From NCBI GenBank assembly GCA_965250105.1, contig OZ252290.1, positions 3,162,001 through 3,226,000 on the forward strand: a stretch of 64,000 nucleotides of DNA. The letters are read 5' to 3'. Source of the DNA: JBCBSK01 sp965250105 (GTDB lineage: Bacteria; Pseudomonadota; Alphaproteobacteria; Rhizobiales; Tepidamorphaceae). The translations under genes were made by a program, and so were the position numbers. The notes below the pieces were generated by a model, which had not been told where the DNA came from, did no database searches, and worked only from the letters and a program-made list of their open reading frames with translations. Shown piece after piece: positions 34,230 through 42,610 of the stretch (within the stretch, counting starts at the first letter, position 1; each line of letters begins with the position of its first letter).

Positions 34230-36029
34230 ATGACCCTATTCCAAGCGCCAAACCGGCGTGATGTTTTGATCGGCGGTGTTTCTGCACTCACCGCAGCATC
34301 GCTTGGCGGTCCGGCCATGGCTCAGACGGGCGCCGCCGACCTCGTCCTGCTCAACGGCCGGATCACCACGATGGATCCCGACCGTCCGGAAGCGACCGCG
34401 CTGGCTGTGCGCGACGGCGCCTTCGTCGCTGTCGGTTCGGACCAGGACATTCGCGGCATGATCGGCCCCTTTACCCAGGTGATCGACGCCCGCGGCCAGC
34501 GCGTCATCCCGGGTCTGAACGACAGCCACACGCACGCGATCCGCGGTGCGGTGAACTACAATCTCGAAGTCCGCTGGGACGGCGTCGATAGTCTCGAAGA
34601 GGCGCTGGCGCTTTTGCGCGCCCAGGCCGACCGCACGCCGGCGGGGCAGTTCGTCCGCGTGGCCGGTGGTTTCTCCGAATTCCAGTTCAAGGAAAAGCGT
34701 CTGCCGACGGTGGCGGAATTGGATGCGGTTGCGCCGGAACACCCGGTGCTGATCCATCATCTCTACAAGCTGACGCTCCTGAACACCAAGGCGGTCGAGT
34801 ATCTCGGCTACGACCAGCCGGACCATCCAATCTATCCCGGCGGCATCATCGAAAAGGACGCCGGCGGCAATGCGACGGGCCGGGTTCTGGCCGCGCCGTC
34901 CGGCCTGGTCATGTATAAGACACTCGACGCCGCGCCGAAGCTGTCGATCCGCGACCAGATCAACTCGTCGCTCCAGTATTTCGACGTGCTGAACGGCCTG
35001 GGGGTCACCTCGGTCTCGGATGCCGGCGGCGGCGGCATGGAGTTCCCCGATGCCGACCCCTACAAGGTCATCCGCTGGCTGCATGGCGAAGGGCTGCTGA
35101 CGACCCGCATCGGCTATCACTCGTTCCCTCAGAACAAGGGTGAGGAACTGTCGGACTATCAGCGCTGGACGTCCGAGATCCGCGCGGGCGCCGGCGACGA
35201 CATGCTGAAATTCGTCGGCGCGGGCGAGAATCTCGGCTGGGCATCCTATGACTATGAGATCTTCGCCGATGCCCGGCCCGACATCGATGCCGATGCCGAG
35301 GAATACCAAACCCAGGTGATGACCGTCCTCGGCGAGGGCGGTTGGCCGTTCCGCCAGCACATCACCTACAATGAGACAGGTGACCGCCTGCTGCCGGTCT
35401 ATGAGGAGGTGGCGCGCGGCGCGGGCCTGGTGCCGGGCTGGTTCGTCGACCATGTCGAGACCTTTTCACAGCAGAACCTGGAACGCATCGCCGAGCTCGG
35501 CGGCGGCATCGCGCTGCAGAACCGGATCCAGTTCCAGGCGGAAGACTTCATCGCCAACTACGGCGCCGAAGCCCTGAAGATGACGCCGAATTTCCGCGCC
35601 ATCCTCGATCTCGGCGTGCCGGTTGGCGGCGGCACCGATGCGACCCGGGTCACCTCGTTCAATCCCTGGTATTCGATCCAGTGGATGACCACCGGCCTCA
35701 GCCGTGGCGGGTTGCCGATGTATGACGACGCCAACCTGCTGACCCGCGAGGAGGCGCTGCGCCTCTGGACCACGGGATCGGCCTGGTTCACCGGCGATGC
35801 CGGCCGCAAGGGCGCGATCACGCCTGGGCAGATGGCCGATTTCACCGTGCTCGACCGCGACTACTTCACCGTCACCGACGCCGAGATCGCCAAGCTGAAG
35901 GCCGATCTGACGGTGGTCGACGGCAAGGTCGTCTATGGCGCCGGCGCCTTCGCCACCCAGGACCTGACCCATGTTCCGCCGATCAGCCCCGACTGGTCGC
36001 CCGTGATCATGCAGGGCCGCGACATCTGA
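34230..36029 (+). CDS. YtcJ-like amidohydrolase with Tat signal
   Basis: This 599-residue metal-dependent amidohydrolase belongs to the amidohydrolase_3 (YtcJ / N-substituted formamide deformylase-like) group. The N-terminus has twin arginines (NRRDVLIGG) followed by a hydrophobic stretch and GPAMAQ, so it is probably exported folded to the periplasm. The metal site starts with HTHAIRGA after GLNDS (about 94). FRQHITYNET and VDHVETFSQ hold further His residues, and GGGTDATRVTSFNPW the Asp. It is paralogous to the next gene. The substrate is unknown. Confidence 0.8.
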   Translation: MTLFQAPNRRDVLIGGVSALTAASLGGPAMAQTGAADLVLLNGRITTMDPDRPEATALAVRDGAFVAVGSDQDIRGMIGPFTQVIDARGQRVIPGLNDSHTHAIRGAVNYNLEVRWDGVDSLEEALALLRAQADRTPAGQFVRVAGGFSEFQFKEKRLPTVAELDAVAPEHPVLIHHLYKLTLLNTKAVEYLGYDQPDHPIYPGGIIEKDAGGNATGRVLAAPSGLVMYKTLDAAPKLSIRDQINSSLQYFDVLNGLGVTSVSDAGGGGMEFPDADPYKVIRWLHGEGLLTTRIGYHSFPQNKGEELSDYQRWTSEIRAGAGDDMLKFVGAGENLGWASYDYEIFADARPDIDADAEEYQTQVMTVLGEGGWPFRQHITYNETGDRLLPVYEEVARGAGLVPGWFVDHVETFSQQNLERIAELGGGIALQNRIQFQAEDFIANYGAEALKMTPNFRAILDLGVPVGGGTDATRVTSFNPWYSIQWMTTGLSRGGLPMYDDANLLTREEALRLWTTGSAWFTGDAGRKGAITPGQMADFTVLDRDYFTVTDAEIAKLKADLTVVDGKVVYGAGAFATQDLTHVPPISPDWSPVIMQGRDI

Positions 36030-36036
36030 CGCCTCA

Positions 36037-36065
36037 ACGGGACCGGCGCTCGCCGTCGGTCCCGT
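36037..36065 (+). terminator. GC-rich hairpin between amidohydrolase genes
   Basis: ACGGGACCG (36037-36045) and CGGTCCCGT (36057-36065) form a perfect 9-base stem, with extra pairing in the loop. No T-tract follows, so it may weaken or pause transcription rather than stop it, or stabilise the mRNA end. Confidence 0.4.
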
Positions 36066-36093
36066 CCTCTCAACGCAGGACCGGAGACGCCTC

Positions 36094-37806
36094 ATGGCCG
36101 ATGTTATCCTCATGAACGGCAAGATCACCACGATGGACCCGGAACGTCCGGAAGCCACCGCCATTGCCGTCGAAGACGGGTTGATCACGGACGTCGGGTC
36201 CGACGCGGACATGCTGCGCCTGAAGGGCGCGGACACCAAGGTGATCGACCTTGGCGGGCAACGGGTCATTCCGGGCCTGATCGACAGCCACACCCACATC
36301 ATCCGCCAGGGCAACAATTTCGCGATGGAGCTGCGTTGGGATCGTGTCCCATCGCTCGCCGATGGCCTCCGCATGCTGAAGGATCAGGCGCAACGCACCC
36401 CGGCGGGCCAATGGATCCGGGTGGTTGGCGGCTGGTCGGCGGACCAGTTTGCCGAAAAGCGGCTGCCGACCCTGGACGAGATCAACGCGGTGGCCCCGGA
36501 GGTTCCGGTCTATGTTCTCCACCTCTATGACCGCGCCTGGCTGAACAAGGCGGCGTTGCGCGCGCTCGGGATCGACAATCATTTCTATGAACCCTTCGTC
36601 TCGGGCCGCCTCGAGCGCGACGATGATGGCAATCCCACCGGGCTGGCGCTGGCGCGCCCGAACGCCCAGCCCCTCTATGCGCTCTTGGACATGGCGCCGA
36701 AGCTCGACTTCGAACAGCAGATCACGTCCACCAAGCATTATTTCCGTGCCCTGAACGGGCTCGGCCTGACATCCGCGCTCGACTGCGCCGGCGGATTTCT
36801 GAACTATCCCGACGATTACGGTGTCATCTCTGAGCTGAACCGGCGCGGCGAGCAGACCGTGCGGATCGGCTACCAGCTCTTCGCGCAGCGCCCGCTGTTC
36901 GAACTCGACGACTTCAAGCGCTGGAACGACCTGGTCAAACCCGATCAGGGCGACGACTACCTGAAATGTGTCGGTGCCGGCGAGATGCTGGTGGCCTCGG
37001 CCTACGATTTCGAGGACTTCTCCTATCCGCGCCCGGAACTCCCCAAGCGGATGGAGGGCGACCTCAGGCCGGTGCTCGAATTCCTGTTCGAGAACCGCTG
37101 GCCGATCCGTTTCCACTGCACCTATGAGGAAAGCGCGCATCGCCTGCTCGGCCTTGTCGAGGAGGTCGGTCGCGACAAGGGGCTCGAAGAACTGAACTGG
37201 ATCTTCGATCATGGCGAGACCGTCAGCGAGAAGACTATGGAATGGGTTGCCCGGCTTGGTGGCGGCATCAGCTATCAGAACCGGATCGCGTTCCAGGCGA
37301 CGGCCTATAAGGACCGCTATGGCGAGGCGGCATTGCACGATGTGATGCCGGTCAAGAAGATGATGGCCTCGGGCGTGCCCCTGGCGGCCGGCACGGACGC
37401 GACGCGCGTTTCTTCCTACAATCCCTGGCTCGCGATCCATTGGGCCGTCTCCGGCAAGGGGCGCGGTGGCGACGTGATCTGGCGGCCCGAGAACCGGCTT
37501 AGCCGGGAGGACGCATTGCGCCATTGGACGGCCGCCGGCGCCTGGTTCAGCCGGGAGGAGGGCAAGAAGGGGCAGATCAAGGCCGGCCAGTTCGCCGATA
37601 TGGCTGTGCTCGACCGTGATTACTTTGCCGTGCCCGAGGACGACATCACCAATATCGAGGCCGATCTGACCTTCACCGGGGGGCGGATCGTGCATGCCAA
37701 GGGCGCGTTCTCGGAACACGCTCCGGAAGCGCTGCCGAGCCTGCCGGACTGGAGCCCGTTGCCCATCTTCGGCGCGCCCGGCGCGCCTGCGTCCGCCCGA
37801 CCCTGA
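36094..37806 (+). CDS. YtcJ-like amidohydrolase, cytoplasmic paralog
   Basis: The product has 570 residues and starts directly at the amidohydrolase fold (MADVILMNGKITTMDPERPE). It lacks the Tat leader of its neighbour. Metal-binding HTHIIRQG (about 70), FHCTYEES, FDHGETVSE and AAGTDATRVSSYNPW line up with those of the preceding protein, so the two arose by duplication. It probably hydrolyses a related amide or imide inside the cell after import. The neighbouring membrane genes point to handling of a small organic compound. The specificity is not readable. Confidence 0.8.
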   Translation: MADVILMNGKITTMDPERPEATAIAVEDGLITDVGSDADMLRLKGADTKVIDLGGQRVIPGLIDSHTHIIRQGNNFAMELRWDRVPSLADGLRMLKDQAQRTPAGQWIRVVGGWSADQFAEKRLPTLDEINAVAPEVPVYVLHLYDRAWLNKAALRALGIDNHFYEPFVSGRLERDDDGNPTGLALARPNAQPLYALLDMAPKLDFEQQITSTKHYFRALNGLGLTSALDCAGGFLNYPDDYGVISELNRRGEQTVRIGYQLFAQRPLFELDDFKRWNDLVKPDQGDDYLKCVGAGEMLVASAYDFEDFSYPRPELPKRMEGDLRPVLEFLFENRWPIRFHCTYEESAHRLLGLVEEVGRDKGLEELNWIFDHGETVSEKTMEWVARLGGGISYQNRIAFQATAYKDRYGEAALHDVMPVKKMMASGVPLAAGTDATRVSSYNPWLAIHWAVSGKGRGGDVIWRPENRLSREDALRHWTAAGAWFSREEGKKGQIKAGQFADMAVLDRDYFAVPEDDITNIEADLTFTGGRIVHAKGAFSEHAPEALPSLPDWSPLPIFGAPGAPASARP

Positions 37807-37828
37807 AGGGGCCGAATAGGAGACGACC

Positions 37829-38047
37829 ATGGTCAAGATCTTTCTCGGACTGTTGTTGGGCGTCGCCATCGGCGTCGTCTGCCGCCTCGTCGCTCTGCCT
37901 CTGCCGGCGCCGCCTGTGCTCACCGGCGCCTTGCTCGTGGTGGCGATGACGCTCGGCTACATGGCCATGGATCATGTCGCCAATCTCCGGCCGGCCAAGC
38001 ATCGCAAGGATTGCGGTGGGCCGACCGGCGACGTGAAGGGGGAGTGA
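37829..38047 (+). CDS. XapX-domain small membrane protein 1
   Basis: The 72-residue product has two membrane helices (about 3-23 and 32-50) around the conserved RLVALPLPAPPVLTGALLV motif of the XapX (DUF1427) family. A basic, Cys-containing tail follows. The function of XapX proteins is not established. It is the first of a tandem pair, starting 22 bases after the amidohydrolase. Confidence 0.82.
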   Translation: MVKIFLGLLLGVAIGVVCRLVALPLPAPPVLTGALLVVAMTLGYMAMDHVANLRPAKHRKDCGGPTGDVKGE

Positions 38048-38050
38048 GCG

Positions 38051-38212
38051 ATGGTCGACGCGCTGATCGGTATCGCGCTCGGGCTTGGGATCGGAGCCTT
38101 CTGCCGCTTCGTGGATCTACCGCTGCCGGCGCCGCCCAAACTCGTTGGCGCGCTTCTCGTGCTCGCCATGACGCTCGGTTTTCTCGGCGCCGACTGGGCG
38201 CTGACATTATGA
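38051..38212 (+). CDS. XapX-domain small membrane protein 2
   Basis: The product has only 53 residues. It contains the same core (FCRFVDLPLPAPPKLVGALL) and two helices, with almost no tail. The start ATG is three bases after the stop of the first copy. Its own stop overlaps the next start (ATGA). Such short proteins are often missed by gene finders. The tandem pair may form a hetero-oligomer. Confidence 0.8.
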   Translation: MVDALIGIALGLGIGAFCRFVDLPLPAPPKLVGALLVLAMTLGFLGADWALTL

Positions 38213-39042
38213 GAGCGCTCCTGATCCTGGTGCTCGCCGCCGTCAGCGCGCCGGCGCTGGCGCAGAGTTTCGAGTTCGAGGGGCGCATCGAAGCGGTTCA
38301 GCGCGCCGAACTGGCGAGCCGTCTCGATGGCCGCATCGCCGAGATTCTGTTTCGCGGCGGCGAGGCCGTCTCGGCCGGCCAGCCCCTGCTCCAGCTCGAG
38401 CGCGACAGCTACGGTCATGCCGTCGCCATCGCCGAGGCCCGGTTGGCGGAAGCGGTCGCGCAGCGCGTCCTGGCCGAGGATGTCGCCGCGCGGGCCGACA
38501 CGCTGAGCGACCGCGGCGTGGGCAGCCTGGCGCGTCAGCAGGACGCCACCGCGGCCCTCGCCATGGCGCGCGCCGGCGAACAGGCGGCCGAGGCTGCCCT
38601 CGACAGCGCGCGGCTCGATTTCGAGGACACGCTGATCCGCGCGCCGATCGCGGGCCTGGTCAGCCGGCCGAGCGCCGCGACGGGCGGTTTCGTCGAAGCC
38701 AAGGCCGGCCCGCCGCTGGCGACCATCGTCCAGATCGACCCCGTGCTCGTTGCCTATGAGGTGCCCTATGCCGACCGGCTGACGGCGATGGAGGGGGCGG
38801 CCGCGTCCACCGTCGACGAGCTGTTGCAAAGGGTCGACATTCGGCTCGTCCTGCCCAATGGCGAACCCTATCCGCTGACGTCGCGGCCGGCTTTCGCGGA
38901 AGCAACCGTCGCGCCAGACAGCGGCACGCTGACCGTCTGGGCTGAGGTCGCCAATCCCGACCTCATCCTGCGGCCGGGCATGCCGGTGCACGTCATCTCC
39001 ACGATCGTGGATGTGGCGGCAACGGACGCGCCGGCCGAATAG
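38209..39042 (+). CDS. Periplasmic adaptor (membrane-fusion) protein, HlyD/RND type
   Basis: The true start is ATG 38209, because from there a signal peptide is seen (MRALLILVLAAVSAPALAQ). The mature protein of about 258 residues has a lipoyl half-motif (AELASRLDGRIAEILFRGGEAV), a coiled-coil hairpin (about 60-120) and the second lipoyl half (IRAPIAGLVSRPSA). A short beta domain follows. It is shorter than usual adaptors (330-400 residues). It would link an inner-membrane transporter to an outer-membrane channel, and the partner here is the MFS exporter downstream. No RND pump is next to it. Confidence 0.75.
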   Translation: MRALLILVLAAVSAPALAQSFEFEGRIEAVQRAELASRLDGRIAEILFRGGEAVSAGQPLLQLERDSYGHAVAIAEARLAEAVAQRVLAEDVAARADTLSDRGVGSLARQQDATAALAMARAGEQAAEAALDSARLDFEDTLIRAPIAGLVSRPSAATGGFVEAKAGPPLATIVQIDPVLVAYEVPYADRLTAMEGAAASTVDELLQRVDIRLVLPNGEPYPLTSRPAFAEATVAPDSGTLTVWAEVANPDLILRPGMPVHVISTIVDVAATDAPAE

Positions 39043-39088
39043 CCCATCCCGCCGCCGGGCCCCCGGCGAGACAGTTGTGGAGCATCAA

Positions 39089-40732
39089 GTGAGCGACAAG
39101 ACCACGATTGCGCCGGAAGCGGCCGGTGCGGGCAAGGCGCCCGTCTCGCCCTGGGCGCCGTTCTCCCATGGTGCCTTCGCGCTGTTATGGACCGCGACGC
39201 TGATCTCCAATGTCGGCACCTGGATGCATGATGTCGGCGCGGGCTGGCTGATGACCACGCTGAGCCCGTCGCCGGCCGTCGTGGCGCTGGTCCAGGCGGC
39301 GACGACGCTGCCGGTCTTTCTGTTCGCGCTTCTGGCCGGCGCCATCGCAGACCGTGTCGACAAACGGCTCTTCCTGGTCACGGTGAACACGATCCTGACC
39401 GCCGTCATCGCCTTGTTGGCGGTGCTGACGGCGCTCGGCGCGATGACGCCGGGATTGCTGCTCGCCTTCACCTTCGTCATCGGCACCGGCGCTGCCTTCA
39501 TGGCGCCCGCCTGGCAGGCCATCGTGCCGAGCCTCGTGCCGCGCGAGGCGTTGCAACCGGCGATCGCGCTCAATTCCATGGGCATCAATATCAGCCGCGC
39601 CATCGGGCCCGCATTGGCCGGTTTTCTGATCACCGCTATCGGCCTCGCGGCGCCGTTCCTCGTCAATGCGGTGAGCCATCTGGTGATCATCGCCGCGCTA
39701 TTGGCCTGGAAGCCCCAGCCCATGCCGGAACGCAGCTTGCCGCCCGAGCCGATCCTCGGGGCGATGCTGACCGGCCTGCGGCATGCCAGCCATAATGGTC
39801 CGCTCAAGGCGACGCTGGTGCGGTCCTTTGGTTTCTTCATCTTCGCCAGCGCCTATTGGGCGCTGTTGCCGCTGGTCGCCCGGGGCCTGCCGGGCGGCGG
39901 TGCCGAGATCTACGGCATTCTGCTGGCGGCCATCGGCGGCGGCGCGGTCGCCGGCGCTCTTGCGCTGCCCACGGTCAAGCGGCGCATCGGCGCGAATGCG
40001 CTGACGGCTGTCGGCACGCTGGCCTCGGCTTCCGCCATGGCCATGCTGGCGCTCGCCGACGAGGCCGTATTGGCGGTTGTCGCCGCGATACTGGGCGGCC
40101 TCGGTTGGATCACCGTGCTGACCAGCTTGAATGTTTCGGCGCAGACAGCCCTGCCGAACTGGGTACGGGCGCGCGGGCTGGCCATCGCGCTGATGGTGTT
40201 CTTCGGCTGCATGGCGGTCGGGTCGACGGTCTGGGGGCAGGTCGCGGCGAACACGTCGATCGCGACCGCGCTGCTGATCGCCGCGACCGGCGCCGTTCTG
40301 GCCATTCCCCTGACATGGCGCTTCAAGCTCGGCCAGGGCGAGGATCTCGATCTGGCGCCGTCCATGGCCTGGGCCGCTCCGGTCGTGGCGGCGGATTTCG
40401 ACGATGACCCCGATCGCGGGCCGGTCTTGGTGACGATCGTCTACGAGGTCGATCCGGCCGATGCTGCGCCCTTCCTGTCGGCCGTCAACGCCTTGTCGCA
40501 GCAGCGCTACCGCGACGGCGCCTATAATTGGGGCGTGCATCAGGATGCCGCCGATCCGCGGCAATGGATCGAGTGGTTCTTCGTCTCGAGTTGGGCCGAG
40601 CACTTGCGCCAGCATGATCGGGTCACCCGCCACGACCAGGACGTTCACGACACGGTGCGTGCGTTCCATCGTGGCGGCGAGCCGCCCGAGGTGCGGCATT
40701 ACCTGGCCGCGTCCGGGTCTCCGCCGGCATGA
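39089..40732 (+). CDS. MFS exporter with C-terminal soluble domain (MFS_3, EntS-like)
   Basis: I choose GTG 39089, six bases after GGAG (547 residues). Residues 15-420 have 12 hydrophobic segments of the major facilitator family, with the loop motif GAIADRVDKR. Residues 430-547 form a soluble domain with the beta-alpha pattern of antibiotic-biosynthesis-monooxygenase-like folds (LVTIVYEVDPADAAPFLSA, then YNWGVHQDAA), which is known for the MFS_3 group. It probably exports a product or toxic relative of the amidohydrolase substrate. It is the last gene of the operon. Confidence 0.82.
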   Translation: MSDKTTIAPEAAGAGKAPVSPWAPFSHGAFALLWTATLISNVGTWMHDVGAGWLMTTLSPSPAVVALVQAATTLPVFLFALLAGAIADRVDKRLFLVTVNTILTAVIALLAVLTALGAMTPGLLLAFTFVIGTGAAFMAPAWQAIVPSLVPREALQPAIALNSMGINISRAIGPALAGFLITAIGLAAPFLVNAVSHLVIIAALLAWKPQPMPERSLPPEPILGAMLTGLRHASHNGPLKATLVRSFGFFIFASAYWALLPLVARGLPGGGAEIYGILLAAIGGGAVAGALALPTVKRRIGANALTAVGTLASASAMAMLALADEAVLAVVAAILGGLGWITVLTSLNVSAQTALPNWVRARGLAIALMVFFGCMAVGSTVWGQVAANTSIATALLIAATGAVLAIPLTWRFKLGQGEDLDLAPSMAWAAPVVAADFDDDPDRGPVLVTIVYEVDPADAAPFLSAVNALSQQRYRDGAYNWGVHQDAADPRQWIEWFFVSSWAEHLRQHDRVTRHDQDVHDTVRAFHRGGEPPEVRHYLAASGSPPA

Positions 40733-40753
40733 GCGGTCAGGCCGCGCGACGCC

Positions 40754-41668
40754 TCATTTCAGCCCGCCGGAGAAGCCGCGCACCAGAAAGCGCTGGAAGA
40801 AGGCGAGCATGACGAGGATCGGCAGCGAGGCGATGAAGCCGATCGCCATCAGCTTGCCCCAGAAGGTCTCATCCTCGGTGATCAGCGTGGCGATATAGGT
40901 CGGCAGGGTGAATTTCGACGGCGTCTGAATGAACAGAAGCGCATAGGCGAATTCGTTCCAGGCGATGATGACGAGGAAGATCGCGGTGGCGGCGATGCCC
41001 GGCGCCATGATCGGCACCACCACCGTCGCCATGCGGCGCAAGAGGCCCGCGCCATCCATCACGGCGGCTTCCTCATAGCTCGGCGACACGTCGCGGATGA
41101 AGCCGATCAGCATCCAGATCGCGAAGGGCAGGGTGTAGACCTGATAGACCAGCACGAGGCCGGCCAGCGTGTCGAGCAGCCCCAGCGTGCGCAAGACCTG
41201 ATAGAGCGGGATCGCCAGCACAAGCGGCGGCGCCAGCTTGACGATCAGCACGAAGATGAGGAAACCGGTGTCGAGATGGCGCGGCAGGCCGAGGCGGACC
41301 AGCGCATAGGCCGCCGGAAAACCGAGCAATAGCGACACCAACGTCGCGCCGGTCGTCACGATCAGGCTGTTGACGAGCTTTTCGAGCGCCTCGTCCTCGA
41401 TCAGTTCGCGATAATGTTCGAGCGTCGGCTGCTGCGGCAGGATGTCGATCGAGGTCGAGACATATTCGCCCGGCGGCTTGATCGATGTCGTCACCATCCA
41501 GACCAGCGGCATCAGCATGATCGCGGTGACGATCACGACGGTCAGGGGATGGACGACGCCGAGCCAGTTCCAGCGCGACCGTGACCCGGTTTCCCATCCG
41601 GGCGCGGGCCCGAGCAAGCGGGCGGGGCGCTCGGGCCGATCAGCGAAGGACGACGGTGTTCTAGTCAC
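40754..41668 (-). CDS. Sugar ABC transporter permease, MalG-type
   Basis: I place the start at GTG 41668, which overlaps the stop of the upstream permease (GTGACTAG). The product has 304 residues. Six membrane segments are visible. The EAA loop (YEEAAVMDGAGLLRRMATVVVP) that contacts the ATPase lies near residue 205. It forms the second half of the carbohydrate uptake channel with the MalF-type partner. The minus-strand order binding protein - MalF - MalG is the usual one. Confidence 0.85.
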   Translation of the reverse strand: MTRTPSSFADRPERPARLLGPAPGWETGSRSRWNWLGVVHPLTVVIVTAIMLMPLVWMVTTSIKPPGEYVSTSIDILPQQPTLEHYRELIEDEALEKLVNSLIVTTGATLVSLLLGFPAAYALVRLGLPRHLDTGFLIFVLIVKLAPPLVLAIPLYQVLRTLGLLDTLAGLVLVYQVYTLPFAIWMLIGFIRDVSPSYEEAAVMDGAGLLRRMATVVVPIMAPGIAATAIFLVIIAWNEFAYALLFIQTPSKFTLPTYIATLITEDETFWGKLMAIGFIASLPILVMLAFFQRFLVRGFSGGLK

Positions 41669-42530
41669 TGCGGGCGCTCCGCATGATCGACCAGGCATAG
41701 ACGGCGGCCAGCAAGCCCGCGATCACCACCATGATCATCGCCGTCGCCGAGGCCGCGCCGATCTCGAAGAAGCGGAAGCCCTCGCGATAGAGGAACATGG
41801 ACAGGGTCTCAGTGGCATGGCCCGGTCCGCCGCCGGTCAGCGCGAACACCTTGTCGAAGATCTTAAAGCTCTCGATCGAACGCAGCAGCGTCGCCAGCAG
41901 AATATGCGGGATCAGAAGCGGCAGCGTGATCGTCACCAGGATGCGCCACGGCCCGGCGCCGTCCATCCAGGCGGCCTCGTAGAGTTCGCGGTCGATGGCC
42001 TGAAGCCCGGCCAGCAGGATCAGGAAGGTCAGCGGCGCGGTCTGCCACAGATCGACGAGGACGAGCGACAACAGCGCGATGTCGGGATCGAACAGCCAGG
42101 GCACGCCGGCGAGGCCGACAAAGCGCAGGAGATTGTTCAGATAGCCGAAATCATAGTGGAACCAGGCCGACCAGATCGCGGTGACGACCATGGTGGACAG
42201 CACGAAGGGCGCGATCAGCAGCGGGATGACGGCGCCGCGGCCGGGCATCCGCCGGTTGAGCAGAAGCGCCAGGCCGAGGCCGAGCGCGACCTCCGAAAAG
42301 GTCGCCATCAGCGTGAAGTGGATCGTGTTCTGCATGGCCCGGCGGAAGAACCGGTCGCCGAGCAGATCGGTATAGTTCTCGGTGCCGACATAGGTCGCGC
42401 CCTCGAAGCCGTAATCGGTGGCGAAGAAGGACAGCGCCAGCCCGCGACCGAGCGGATAGAGCGTCAGGAGGGCGAGGACCAGGGCGGCCGGCAGGATCAG
42501 CAGGAATGCCGTATGGCGCGATGTCGGCAT
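41661..42530 (-). CDS. Sugar ABC transporter permease, MalF/UgpA-type
   Basis: This 289-residue protein has six membrane segments. The EAA motif (LYEAAWMDGAGPWRILVTITLP) near residue 185 marks it as the MalF-type partner of the downstream permease. It lies 80 bases after the binding protein gene. The imported sugar is not readable from sequence. Confidence 0.86.
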   Translation of the reverse strand: MPTSRHTAFLLILPAALVLALLTLYPLGRGLALSFFATDYGFEGATYVGTENYTDLLGDRFFRRAMQNTIHFTLMATFSEVALGLGLALLLNRRMPGRGAVIPLLIAPFVLSTMVVTAIWSAWFHYDFGYLNNLLRFVGLAGVPWLFDPDIALLSLVLVDLWQTAPLTFLILLAGLQAIDRELYEAAWMDGAGPWRILVTITLPLLIPHILLATLLRSIESFKIFDKVFALTGGGPGHATETLSMFLYREGFRFFEIGAASATAMIMVVIAGLLAAVYAWSIMRSARSD

Positions 42531-42610
42531 GAGGGGATCCGGATCGTCGGACGGCGCCGGTCGAAAGGACGCGAGGCGATGGCCCCGCGCCCAGTCTCGA
42601 TCGTATCGGG

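Noticed and set aside
36070..37923. A 617-codon frame antisense to the second amidohydrolase
   Set aside because: The plus strand has a full amidohydrolase with metal ligands. The antisense product has no recognisable domain.
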